Assembly: GCF_004664715.2 (NCBI RefSeq)
Contig: NC_051083.1
Location: 97,351,161 to 97,415,160 of the forward strand
Origin: Peromyscus leucopus
Taxonomy: Eukaryota > Chordata > Mammalia > Rodentia > Cricetidae
Direction: 5' to 3'
DNA length: 64,000 nt
In this document: piece after piece, positions 50,179-60,539 of the stretch
Position numbering within the stretch: position 1 is the first letter of the stretch
Layout: the number at the start of each line of letters is the position of its first letter
The notes under the pieces: model-generated
What the model saw: only the letters and a program-made list of their open reading frames with translations
What the model was told of the DNA's origin: nothing
The model's database searches: none
Program-made: the position numbers and the translations under genes

Positions 50179-50333
50179 GGGTTGGGTGTGGTGGTACATA
50201 CCTTTAATTCCAGGGAGGCAGAAGCAGGTGAATCTCTTGAGTTTGAGGCCAGTCTGGTCTACAAGAGAGTTGTAGAACCAGGGCTACACAGAGAAACCCT
50301 GTCTTGAAATCCCCGCCCCCCCCAAAAAAGAGA
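50179..50333 (+). repeat. B1 SINE with C-rich end
   Basis: 'gggtgtggtggtacatacc', 'gagtttgaggccagtctggtc', 'gagaaaccctgtcttgaaa', then 'ccccgccccccccaaaaaag' in place of a plain A-tail. Confidence 0.87.
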
Positions 50334-50412
50334 GTTCTTACCCCCCAAACCTCCCCAAGCCCCCCAACTCCCCCCCAAACCTCTCCCCCAAGCCTCCCCC
50401 CAAAAAAAACCT
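50313..50412. repeat. C-rich low-complexity tract (G-quadruplex-prone on the minus strand)
   Basis: At least six C-runs of 4-8 nt separated by AAACCT, AAG or AACT-type spacers. The minus strand is correspondingly G-run-rich. Confidence 0.85.
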
Positions 50413-50439
50413 TTAAAACTAGATTCTTCATATGAAAAG

Positions 50440-50880
50440 AAACATTTGTCTAAGTCTGGCTTATTTCACATACTATCTGTACTGCCATCTATTTTCCAAT
50501 AGATGTCATGACTTTATTCTTTATTGCTGAATAAGACTATTGTGTATATATACCACCTTTTCTTTATCCATTCATCTATCAATAAGTATTTAGGCTAGTT
50601 CCAGATTTTGGCCTTTGTAAATAATTGCGTGTTTGTAAGGTTCATCATTCTTGTATATAGGTACCAATACTTCACACTATGTATAGTTTAATAATGCTCA
50701 TTGTATGGTTATGCCACATTTATTTTCTATCAGTTGATGGAGATTTGGGTTGTTTCTACCTTTTGACCATTGTGATGATAGGTACTACCATAAACATTGG
50801 TGTGCAGGTTTTTGTATTGATATTTGTGTGTGCCAGAGATTAACTTTCTGTTCTCATATTCTTTAGCTTGAGCATCTGGC
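50440..50880 (-). mobile_element. Old L1 fragment
   Basis: 'tttctttatccattcatc' and 'catttattttctatcagttgatgg...tttgaccattgtg' are two related L1 3'-region words in minus orientation. Confidence 0.5.
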
Positions 50881-50940
50881 TTTATATCCCCGTATGTTAG
50901 TCAAAATACATACTGATTCTTTTAAAATGGCAATAAATGG

Positions 50941-51118
50941 CCGGGCGGTGGTGGCGGAGCACGCCTTTAATCCCAGCACTCGGGAGGCAGAGCCAGGCGG
51001 ATCTCTGTGAGTTCGAGGCCAGCCTGGTCTACTGAGTGAGATCCAGGAAAGGCGCAAAACTACACAGAGAAACCCTGTCTCAGAGAAAAAAAAATCCAAA
51101 AAACAAAAAACCAAAAAA
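50941..51118 (+). repeat. Young B1 SINE with long target duplication
   Basis: 'ggccgggcggtggtggcggagcacgcc...gagaaaccctgtctcaga' and an A-rich tail. 'aaaatggcaataaatgg' at 50924-50940 recurs after the tail, ending 51135. Close to the cricetid B1 consensus. Confidence 0.95.
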
Positions 51119-51135
51119 AAAATGGCAATAAATGG

Positions 51136-51960
51136 ATTTCCATAGGGAGGCTTTAGCTTATGAAAGGGACATTTTCCACAAATTCATCTTGTTAGTGGAA
51201 CTTCACCTATATTAATAATAAAAATATGTGTGGACGCAGGTCAACCAGTTAAGTGCACTTATAGATACAATTAAAATACTCAGAATAGGGATGAGCATGT
51301 TTTTTCAGTGGTAGAATTTCAGTGTCCATGCCAGACATTAAAATAATACAGACAAAAACAAGAATACTGTGAATATTCCCTCTTCTGCTGTACATCTAGT
51401 TTTGGCTAATTTATCAACTATTTGAGTTCTATACTTGGAGAAGTTTTTATCATTTTAGGCTTTAATTCATTTCTGCCTGCCTTGGTTACTGTCCCCTCTC
51501 TTTGGAGTTCTGGTGGTAGTGTGTTATAGTATGTTATGATAAATCAAAACAAGATGACTATGCTAAGTTTCTTCAGTGGACATCACTGCTCAGCATTAAT
51601 AGAGCAGTTTATACTATGTAGTAGTGTGAGTAACTGAGGTACAGGTGTAAAATTTTCATCTTAAGACAAGCAAGAAAATGTCTTTTCTAGCTGTTTTCTT
51701 AGTAACAGAATGGCATTACAGTAGCATCTGTCTAATACTAAGAGCAGAAATGAAGTTTGTATTGGGTGATTAAACCTTGTGTCACAAAATGATCATAGCT
51801 ATGCCAAGTGAAAAAATAGTCCTTTAAAGCAGAATTGAGAGTTGTGGTAGTGTGTGAGATGGCTATGACTATCTACTTTAATAATTTGCAGGGAAAAGCT
51901 GTTAAGTAATCTAAATTGCTTATGTCAGTCTTATAAAAGTCTTTTTTTTTTTTGTTTTAG
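51136..51960 (+). other. ALG13 intron end, unique
   Basis: No repeat recognised. Ends in a 12-T tract and 'gttttag'. Confidence 0.45.
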
Positions 51961-52001
51961 ATACAAAAGTTTTGCAGTACTATTTCAATCTGGGATTGCA
52001 G
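51961..52001 (+). CDS. ALG13: ALG13 exon (41 nt)
   Basis: G|AT then TKVLQYYFNLGLQ, identical to human. Codon-complete at the donor GTAGGA. Confidence 0.95.
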
Positions 52002-52865
52002 GTAGGAATAATACTAAAATTATTTTGATAAGTCCTGTGTTTAAATAATAATCTGTTTTGAGAAATCAGACTCTTGAACTTTAAAAGCCAGGAATACCGT
52101 GAATGTCTCTTATTTTCTCAAGAAATCTCTGAAGCTGATGTTGGTCAGTTTTGTACTTTAGCATAGCTCATTGTATTACTGTGAAATAGTGTTAAGTTGA
52201 AGAGAGTGGTGGCTGGTCTCTAAGCACAACTGCATATATATTAGGTTATGCTTCATACTTAACATCATATACCAGCCCTTCAGTGGCATATATCCAGAAT
52301 GAGAATTATTGGTTTACTTATATCTTAGGGAAATTTCTGTATTCTATGTGAAAATCAGACTTAGTTCAATGACATTTAAATAACTTTTAAAAGCACTAAT
52401 TTTAGATTCTTGCTAAACACTTTCTTGAATTTGAAAGGTGTACATACTAACATACATCTTGTTATTACTGATAGGTGTTTTGGTTTATGGAGCCAGGGAT
52501 CATTTTTCCCCTTCAAATACACTTCACTTATAACTAATATAACCCATAACCAGATAGCATATTTCCTGAAAAAGAATGGTGGAGATGAACATTTAGCAAA
52601 TGATATTAAACTAATAGTCTCTTGGAGATGGCTCAGGTAATTCATAGCCCCTTGCAGTAGTTTCCCTGAGACGTTAGACATCAGTAGAAAACCTTTTTCC
52701 TCATATAGCACGCATCTAAGTTAAGAGTAGTAGGGTAGGTATTTGTTTTTTGCTATTATCTTTTAAAATGTAGTTTTAGGATTGATAATTACTTGTCCCT
52801 TCAGTTATTACTCATGTGGAAACTTTGATATACAATCCATAAGGCTGAGGCATTTAAAATTAATT

Positions 52866-53118
52866 CTCCTAGCCAGGCATTATGGTACATGTCTGTCGTT
52901 CTACCAACTCAAGAAGCTGAGGTGGAAGGATCACTTCAACTCAGGAGTGCAAAAGTAGATTGAATAACATATAGAAACCCCTTCTCAAAAACAATCCAAC
53001 AACCAAACCTGGCAGTTGTGGCGTACACCTTTAAACCCAGGACAGGGTCAAGTGGATCTCTGAGTTCCAGGACATCCAGGGCTACACAGAGAAGCCCTTT
53101 CTTGAACCCCCTCTCAAA
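52866..53118 (+). repeat. Two B1-related SINEs in tandem
   Basis: 'agccaggcattatggtacatg...' (52870-52998) and 'aacctggcagttgtggcgtacacc...gctacacagagaagccc' (53005-53118). Both plus. Confidence 0.65.
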
Positions 53119-53361
53119 AACTGCTGTTTACGTCACAGGAAAACTAGGAGATGAATGATAGATAGCTTAACACTTTTTTTCCTTTTTTATGTTAAAGACA
53201 ATAGTGTTATATAGTGTTCATTGTAGTATATTTGGGAACTTGTATTAAGAAAAGCAGAATTAGCAGTTTTGATATCTTATAGGTTTTGAATTTTTATTAA
53301 AAACTTGTATCACATCTAATTTTCTAATCATTTAACTTAGCATGAATAGCTTTTTGTCATT

Positions 53362-53526
53362 TTTTTTGAAAGATTTATTTTATGTATATGAATACTCTGT
53401 ATGTCTGTACACCAGAGGAGGGCATCAGATCCCATTATAGATGATTGTGAGCCACCATGTGGTTGCTGGGTATTGAACTAAGGACCTCTGGAAGAGTGCT
53501 CTCAACTGCTGAGTCATCTCCAGCCT
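53362..53526 (-). repeat. B2 SINE
   Basis: 'aaagatttattttatgtatatg', 'ccagaggagggcatcagatcc', 'gagccaccatgtggttgctg', 'catctccagcc'. Minus. Confidence 0.92.
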
Positions 53527-53896
53527 GCTTTTTTTTTTTTGTCTTTAAATATTGGATAGCATGAATCTTTGCCTGTGTAGTAGTCTGCCATGGATATATA
53601 ACAATTGTCTCAGCTCCATATTGTTGAATACTTAGGTTTTTCAGTACTTTTTACTTTAAAAAGTAAGGCTACACGTGACATTTTTGTGTACAAGTCTGTT
53701 TATATCTTTGATTTTTTAAATGTATCCCTAGGTGTAAATATGCGCTATAGGTTGTATAAAAGATCTTAAAGTTATAAGTTTAAAAAAATCTCGGTACATA
53801 TCAGATGTTACAACCCCTGATTTCTTTAAGCTAGGAATTAAGAATAGAGAACAATAAGGATTTGCAGGTTTTTACTTGCACCTTTTCTTGCTCCAG

Positions 53897-54123
53897 TGCT
53901 ATCATCACAACTACTTGCACTCCATGGTCTATGTGCCACATGGGCAGCAGCAGCAGCAGCAGCAACAACAACAACAACACACAGCAGCAGCAACAGCAGC
54001 AACAGCTTCATGGAGAGAGTTATTCAGATTGTACTGAGCAACCTCTTGTAGACCAAAGTGCTCCTCATTTTTACAGTGATGTAGTGAGAGCAGATGACAC
54101 ACAGGCAGAAGTATCAACAAATG
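53897..54123 (+). CDS. ALG13: ALG13 exon with CAG/CAA repeat and an internal frame break
   Basis: The acceptor has a strong pyrimidine tract ending 'gctccag'. It opens CYHHNYLHSMVYVPHG, as in human, in the frame set by the previous exon. It then runs through (CAG)6(CAA)5 and a second CAG/CAA block. After the repeat the human-like tail (LHGESYSDC, EQPLVDQSAPHFYS, ADDTQAEVSTN) lies in a different frame. The exon is 227 nt, whereas the phases on both sides need a length of 1 modulo 3. The upstream frame meets TGA at 54035-54037, giving 812 residues from the 14011 ATG. Donor GTGAGT. Confidence 0.85.
53945..54005 (+). repeat. ALG13: CAG/CAA trinucleotide repeat in coding exon
   Basis: (CAG)6(CAA)5, then CACA, then (CAG)3 CAA (CAG)2 CAA CAG. 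The three frames read poly-Q, poly-S/N or Ala/Thr. Confidence 0.96.
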
Positions 54124-54439
54124 GTGAGTATGTAATGAGATTGCTAGTAGGAAAGTCAGTTGGATTTTATTGTGTATAATTTAGTTAGTCTGCAGATATT
54201 TCATTAAGTCCATATGCTTTTAGAGTATCAGTTCTCAAAAATATATGTAGATGCCTTGTGATCCTTTGGACTTTTTGAAAGGACCCATGCATGAGGCCAG
54301 TAGTATTTACAAACAATACTAAGATTTTATTTGTTCTTTCTCTTTGTGGTACTGCAGATTGAACACAGGGCTTCATGCATTCCAAGCAAGAGTTCTACCA
54401 CTGAGTTGTAGCCCCATCATTCTTTGACTTTCTTAGTTC

Positions 54440-54625
54440 CTTTATGTTGCTGTGAAGAGACACCAGAACCAAGGCAACTTAGAGAAGAAAGAATTGATTG
54501 AGAGCTTGCTTAAAATTCCAGAGCATTAATCTGTGATCATCATGGTTTGGGGAGCATGGTGGCAGGCATTCATGCATGACATTGGAGCAGTAGCTAAGGG
54601 CTTACATCTGATGCACAAGCATGAG

Positions 54626-54700
<75 letters not shown>

Positions 54701-54895
54701 GGGGGTGCATGAGAGTGAGCAAGCTTGCACTGACTGGGAATGGCCTGGCCTTTGAAATCTTAAAGCCCAACCCTTAGAGAAACTCTTCCTTCCACAAGAC
54801 CACATCCTTCCTAAACAGTTCTACCAACTACTAACCAACTATTCAAATATATAACCTTAGGGGGGCGCATTTTCATTCAAACCACCACATTGACT
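54440..54895. mobile_element. Rodent interspersed repeat (copy 3 of 3), interrupted by simple repeat
   Basis: 'ttgctgtgaagagacaccagaacc' to 'attcaaaccaccaca', related to the copies at 24030 and 27005. A (TG)n(GA)n block splits it. An ID-like minus fragment (54343-54418) precedes it. Confidence 0.5.
54631..54707. repeat. (TG)n(GA)n(G)n microsatellite
   Basis: About 52 nt of TG, then GAGA and a run of seven G. Confidence 0.97.
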
Positions 54896-55169
54896 TTGTG
54901 GCATTTGCATTCTCGGTACTAAAATCAACATGAATAAAACTATTGGTACCATATCATGGCAGTGGCATCAAGCTATACTAATAAACCAGTATGTTTTTTA
55001 CTGCTACACTTTGTACAGAATTGTGGATTTTTTTATTTCTTCAGAGAGGTTCATTTAAAAAACACTCTTAAGTCTCCATTCTTGCTAATTGTATTTAGTT
55101 TTCTTCATGATAAATATAGGAACCAGTCATGAAACACTTCTATAAACTGAATGAAGTTTGTTTTTATTT

Positions 55170-55426
55170 ATTTATCTATTTTTATTTTTCCTTTTATTTT
55201 ATAATACCATTCAGTTCTACATATCAGCCACAGTTGTTTTTATTTTTAAGATTTATGTATTTTATGTATATGAGTGTTTTGTCTGCATGTATACCAATAC
55301 ACCAGAATAAGGCACTGGATCCCATTATAGAAAGTTGTAAGCCAACATGTGGTTGCTGGGAATGAAACTCATGACATCTAGAAGAGCAGAGCAGCCAGTG
55401 CTCTTTACTACTGAGCCATCTCCAGT
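55170..55426 (-). repeat. L1 3' tip followed by B2 SINE
   Basis: 'ttttattttataataccattcagttctacatatcagcca' at about 55190-55230 is an L1 3' end (minus). The B2 follows: 'aagatttatgtattttatgtat', 'aagccaacatgtggttgctg', 'gagccatctccagtc'. Confidence 0.8.
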
Positions 55427-55460
55427 CTCTCTTTAATTTGTAGCTCAGGATATTTATTCC

Positions 55461-55690
55461 TTTTTGGTTTTTTGAGACAGGGTTTCACTGTGTAGCTCTA
55501 GCTGTCCTGGAACTCACTCTGTAGACCAAGTTGGCCTTGAACTCACAGAGGTCCGACTGCTTCTGCCTTCTGAGTGCTAGGATTAAAGGCATGCACCACC
55601 ACCTGGCGTCCAGGACTTTAAATGTGGTCTTGAACTCATGATCCTCCTGCTTCCTTCTCCTTTGGCATATTCTGCCTGTGTGTGTCACCC
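55461..55690 (-). repeat. B1 SINE plus trailing SINE relic
   Basis: 'gagacagggtttcactgtgtag...aggattaaaggcatgcacc' (to 55608), then weaker B1-like words ('cttgaactcatgatcctcctgc'). Confidence 0.82.
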
Positions 55691-56196
55691 CAGTCGGCAA
55701 ATTTGATTATTAACTTAAGGTATTTATTAGCTAACTGTTAACATGGAACATATTTTTCACCTTGAAAGAATGATAGACAAACATGGTTGGCCTGAGAGCA
55801 TCATTTTCTCAAATGAAAATGTAGGCCTGTCAATTTAGGGAAAAACACAACTTGCTGAATTTACAGTGAAAGAAAATTCTATGTTTGAAATAAAAATTAG
55901 AGGTTTTGCAAACTTGAACTTGTCATTATAAGTTTAACAGCTTTGCAGTAATTTGAAACTCTTTTAGTAAGCTAGTTGGAGCTATTAGTAAATGTAGTTT
56001 CTTAAAAAGTATAAAGAAGTGTGTCTATGTTTGCAAGATCTTTGTAACTTGGTAAAAATACTGGATTCCCAGTTACAAACAGATGATGTTTCCATTCCTG
56101 ATTTATTTGTATGTATAAGCAACTTTTTAATACAGAAGATTTCAGACACTCTTTTGGTAACCTTGTAGAAATCATTATTTATCTCTAAAATCTTCT

Positions 56197-56340
56197 GCCA
56201 GGTATGGTGCACTCCTTTAATCCCAAAACTCAGGAGGCAGAGGCAGGCAGATCTCTTCCAGGCTAGCCTGGTCTACATAGCAAGTTCCAGGACAGCCAAG
56301 GCTATGTAGAGAGACCTTGTCTCAAAAGAACAACAAAATT
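56197..56340 (+). repeat. B1 SINE
   Basis: 'gccaggtatggtgcactcctttaatccc', 'gctagcctggtctacatag', 'gaccttgtctcaaaag'. Plus. Confidence 0.87.
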
Positions 56341-56371
56341 AAAATGTTCCTACTTGGAGTTGCTGTAATCT

Positions 56372-56735
56372 TTTCATGTATGGGTGTTTTTCCTGAGGAG
56401 TTCAGAAGAGGGTGTCATGGATCTTCTAGAACTGGAGTTATAGAATGGTTATGAGCTACCATGTGGGTGTTGGCCCTCTGGAAGAGCAGCAAATGGCACT
56501 GAAGCACTGAGCCATCTCTCTAGCCTCTGTGATCTTTAAAAAATGTTTTAATTACATTGTGTGTGTATGTGAATGAATGTGTATGTCTGTGCCTTTGTGT
56601 ATGTGTGCGTGCCATGGTTCACATGCAACACTCAGAAGACAACCCAAGAAAGGAGTCAGCTTTCAACCCTCCACCATGTGGGTCACTAGAAATGTCAAGC
56701 TTGGCAGCAAGCATCCCCCCCCACTGAGCAGCTTT
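56372..56735 (-). repeat. B2-like and B3-like SINEs
   Basis: B2-type 'gagctaccatgtgggtgttgg...gagccatctctctagcc' (to 56526), then B3-type 'cagaagacaacccaag', 'caccatgtgggtcactag', 'ttggcagcaagc' (to about 56735). Minus. Confidence 0.7.
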
Positions 56736-56891
56736 TCTGACAGGCCCTGTGTTGTTTCTTATAGTTAATACTATATTTAATTTTTCTTGCATGAGTATTC
56801 ATTTACATCTAGTGAGTTTTTACAATAGACTGTATATATATGTGTGTGTGTGTGTATATCTATCTATCTATATATATCTTTTTCTTTTCAG

Positions 56892-57148
56892 ATACTTTTC
56901 CCATTGCTGATGGTGTACCTGTCCCTCATGGAGCAGTCTATTATCCAATAATGTCAGATCCCTATGGGTCACCTTTGCCAGGTTTTGATTCCTGCATTCC
57001 TGTTGCATCAGATTATCCCAATGTTGCCATGTGGCATCCAGTTGGCGCAGCATATGGTGGTTCTGCCCAAATCCATGGTGCTATAAATTCTGAGCCAGTT
57101 GGCTATATGCTTCTACCTAATTCACCTCATTATACACCTCAGAATTAA
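56892..57148 (+). CDS. ALG13: ALG13 terminal coding exon of the long form
   Basis: G|AT then [34 protein letters not shown], a Pro/Tyr/Gly-rich tail with [19 protein letters not shown], ending HYTPQN and TAA at 57146-57148. Clearly collinear with human (HGAVYYPVMSDPYG). The acceptor 'cttttcag' follows TG/TA simple repeats at 56838-56876. It is in frame with the second half of the previous exon, not with the exons before the CAG repeat. Confidence 0.95.
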
Positions 57149-57765
57149 GATTTGGCAATATAAAATATTCTTTGCTGCCATTTTTACTTTTATGGTTGAT
57201 AAATGTCTTATTCTTAAGTGGTTTAGGTGGTAAGAATGTTCACTATTGTATGTCTTTAAGATTACTTTACTTTTGAAGTAAACTATTTCTTTAAAACAAG
57301 GGCATATCACTTATGTTATGAATAAGAAAATTGCAATGAATGTAATGGTCCCTGTAATGAGCAAGTTCATTGTAGGCAGTTTTCTGTTAGCCAGCTTGTG
57401 AACATTGTACTAACTGATGGTGCCAACTGATAAAAGAAGGAAAACATACAAGCTGTTTTCTTATAATATAATGCATATTAATCAACTATTTAAAATTAAT
57501 ATGATTTCCACTTTTCAAGAAATTTAAGAGGAAGTTATGCTCCTAGCTATTTGTTTATATTAAATGAGACTTTAGGTTTCTTTAAGAATTGTCAGAACTG
57601 AATTGCAGTCTGATATTTAGTTTTGAAGTTACATGGTGTTCTGCTTTACATTTGCCACATATGGTGTTGTTTAATACTGGATTCACATAAGTGTCCTGCT
57701 GCACAGTATTATAGTGTCCTTTGCACAATTTGAAGTAAATAAAAACTAGCATTTAAAATTGCCAA
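57149..57765 (+). promoter_or_regulatory. ALG13: ALG13 long-form 3'UTR with poly(A) signal
   Basis: AT-rich 3'UTR with AATAAA at 57738-57743 followed by a T/GT-rich stretch (gagtgttttctttttg). The cleavage site near 57760 is inferred. Confidence 0.75.
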
Positions 57766-57994
57766 AATGAGTGTTTTCTTTTTGCAACAAAGAGGGTACC
57801 AGATGTTTGATTATTTCAACATGTTTCTCTTGACATTGTGGTTACAAATGAATTTATAGCTTGAATTGGTGAGGAATAGTTGTAAGGCCACTTGAAATGT
57901 TATTTGATTTCAGCCCCATTGCAGTGAATACTAGCACTCTTGTGATTTTTTCCTGAGAATGTTCTGTTCAGGTTTTATTTTTGTTTTCAATTAA

Positions 57995-58300
57995 AGTTAT
58001 TTTAGTTAGCCTACAAAGTATTGTGTTTCCTTATGGCATTTTAAAACATAATTTGTTTTTGTTGGTCCTTCTGTTCCCGTCTTCTCTTCTGTCCCCTTTT
58101 GTCTCTCTGGCCCCTTGTACACTCCCACCTCAACAGTCTGCATTTTACTTTCACAGCACATACATTCTTTTGTCTTTCTTCCCTTCCTCAACACTGATAA
58201 TGTTCTTAAAGCCCAGCCAAGATTTATTGAAGGTATTTTAAAACAGATTTTAACTATATGGTCTAAGAGAAAGAGAACAGTGGACATACCTCAGAGCATG
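57995..58300 (-). mobile_element. L1-like fragment
   Basis: 'gtttccttatggcattttaaaacata' and a following pyrimidine-rich block resemble a frequent rodent L1 segment. Confidence 0.4.
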
Positions 58301-58556
58301 GATATGAGTTAGCATATTTCTGTTAACCTCCTTATAAAACTTAGGTTACTTGTTTTATTTTCTGTAAGTCAACATTTGTCATGTCTTGGCACTTTGTATT
58401 TTCAGGTGTGTACTATATCTCAGAGTATGCTTGTTTCTGACTATGAGACATACTCCATCATCCCTTTTAGCCTTCTGCTTTTCATATATCCAAACTAGTT
58501 TCCTATTGACCTGGGGCTTAAATTGTTCCAGGTACTTTGTTCACCAGATAAATGGC

Positions 58557-58576
58557 AACAACAACAACAACAACAA
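58557..58576. repeat. (AAC)n
   Basis: Six to seven AAC units. Confidence 0.92.
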
Positions 58577-58658
58577 AAATCCTTCGGATACTACAGAACT
58601 TATTTACAAATACTATCTCCTTTTAATTTTTAAATTCTCTTTAAATTATGCTTACTCA

Positions 58659-58660
<2 letters not shown>

Positions 58661-58705
<45 letters not shown>

Positions 58706-58712
58706 GTGTGTT
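58661..58712. repeat. (TG)n microsatellite
   Basis: TG run with one TTTG interruption. Confidence 0.96.
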
Positions 58713-58734
58713 GTGCTTGCTGTTATTGCTATAT

Positions 58735-58862
58735 ACATATGTAGGTTAGAGGATAACTTGTGGGAGTTAGTTCTTTTCTTCTAATCTGTGAGGTCCTGGT
58801 TTTGAACTCATGGGGACAAATTTGGCAGCAAGTGTTTGGACCAGAGTCAACTCATTGGCTCC
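58735..58862 (-). repeat. B3-like SINE
   Basis: 'agaggataacttgtgggagttagttctttt' and 'ttggcagcaagtgtttgg' are B3 body words in minus orientation. Confidence 0.6.
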
Positions 58863-59481
58863 AAATAACATCTTGTTTTTAAGGTTAATTTTGCTTCTGA
58901 ATAAGTCTTAATCATCCCAGACCCAAACCAAATTAAACAGAACAGCAAAACATTTGAGACATTAAGATGTGAGGTGCTTGAGCTGTGCTAGAATGGGATC
59001 CATTACAAAGAAAATACCTTGCCCTAAGTGTCCTGTTCTCAGGATGATTGAAGTAATGAGAGTTCCAAATGGACCCAGTAGTAGTTGGGGTTTTTGATTT
59101 AGTTTCTGTAAGAAATAAATCACTCTGGTCAATTTTCAATATGAGGTGCGCTTAGGACTCATTATAGACTTACAGATAAGCAGAAGGCGTTAGACTCCTC
59201 TTCCCCCTTGCTGGCAACTGGCACCTGCTTGTCTGGGAACTCTGAGAGCCGGAAAATTGCAGATGGTCTTCTATGTGTCCAATCCTCCAATCAGAAAAGG
59301 GCAATCTCAAGCCCCAGGATATTCACTAGATAAAGCTTTGCTTAAACAATAGGATGGGGGAATGTGGGAAGAGGATTATGCTAGAAGAGTACAAAGGTTG
59401 CCACTCTGGACTAGAGTAGCAGCCTATGGAAAAAGGGGCCAGCATTTCTCACAATTGCTGATTTTAAAAACCACTATCTCA

Positions 59482-59640
59482 GGCTGGAGAGATGGCTCAG
59501 AGGTTAAGAGCACTGACTGCTCTTCCAGAGGTCCTGAGTTCAACTCCCAGCAACCACATGGTGGCTCACAACCATCTGTAGTGAGATCTGGCGCCCTCTT
59601 TCGAATACATAATAAATAAATAAATCTTTTAAAAAAAAAA
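59482..59640 (+). repeat. B2 SINE, well preserved, with target duplication
   Basis: 'ggctggagagatggctcagag' (A box) and 'gagttcaactcccagcaacc' (B box), 'ccacatggtggctcacaacc', 'aataaataaataaatc' and an A-tail. Flanks '(c)cactatctcag' at 59471-59482 and '(c)tactatctcag' at 59642-59653. Confidence 0.94.
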
Positions 59641-60050
59641 ACTACTATCTCAGGCCAAATCACTACATCATCCACTTTTGCCTTTGCTCTATGCTGGTAT
59701 CCTTTTCTGTGGAATTGTATTTTAAAAACACTTTATTGGTCAGGACTGGTCCCTGCATCTTTGAGTGACTGGGTGAGAAATTACTCACTTTTTTATTCTC
59801 AGATACTTAATACGTAACAGGCACCCAGACCTTAGCACAACTGATGCCATGTTAGAGGCACCAACGCACCATTATGACCTAAGAGCCTAGCACATGGAAC
59901 CCAACACCTGCCAAAATGAGATCAAAGACCTAATCCATTATAGTTCCTAGTCCTGGTGAAGTCCCTAAATGTACCAATCTTCCTGTTTTGGCTTCTGTAT
60001 CTCTGTTTATTGCTAACTGTTCTTGCTAATTGAAGTTTGTCAACTTCAGG

Positions 60051-60088
60051 ACATCTGTGTGTGTGTGCGTGTGCGTGCGCACGCGCAT
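60051..60088. repeat. (TG)n/(CG)-rich alternating purine-pyrimidine tract
   Basis: TGTGTG passing into GTGCGTGCGCACGCGC, with a palindromic core. Z-DNA-prone. Confidence 0.85.
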
Positions 60089-60539
60089 AAAAAGCCAAGA
60101 ATGATAAAGGCTACATGTTTTGGGCAAGTTTCCTGTATAGCCTGCTGGCCAGGGAATAAAGACTTTTCTATTGAGTTAAGAAAAACTTAGTTTTTGCTAA
60201 TCTCTTGAATTTATTTTAGAGTTTTTGTTCTTGATCTTGGTAAAACTACACTGGGATCTGAAACCTTCACTAAAGAAAATTGAATGAGAACTAAGCAAGG
60301 TTGTACACCTATAATTCTAGTAATCGGCAAGTGCAGGAGAAAAGATCAGGAATTTATAGGCCAGACTCAGTTACATAGTTTTAGTCCGGCCTGGACTACA
60401 CGAGACCCTAAAACCAATTTTTCTGTTATTGGTTCACTAAGGAGCTTCTAAAGATTATTTTAGAATGTATTGATGTATTTTGAGAACATGGGTCTGGGAT
60501 TTACTTGGTTATGAGGTAATCACTTCTGCCATAGGATTT

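Larger units (their letters stand above)
59145..60180 (+). mobile_element. Unidentified, possibly LTR-type repeat, interrupted by a B2
   Basis: Non-unique-looking, less AT-rich block. Near its right end it has a TATA-like 'ataaaaag' at 60087-60094 and AATAAA at 60155-60160, the spacing expected of an LTR U3/R. Clear TG/CA ends and target duplications were not found. Confidence 0.3.

Noticed and set aside
53862..54179. Separate small gene with Ser/Asn/Gln repeats
   Set aside because: It overlaps the ALG13 CAG exon. Only its second half matches ALG13 and the first half is a shadow frame, noted above as a possible alternative acceptor.
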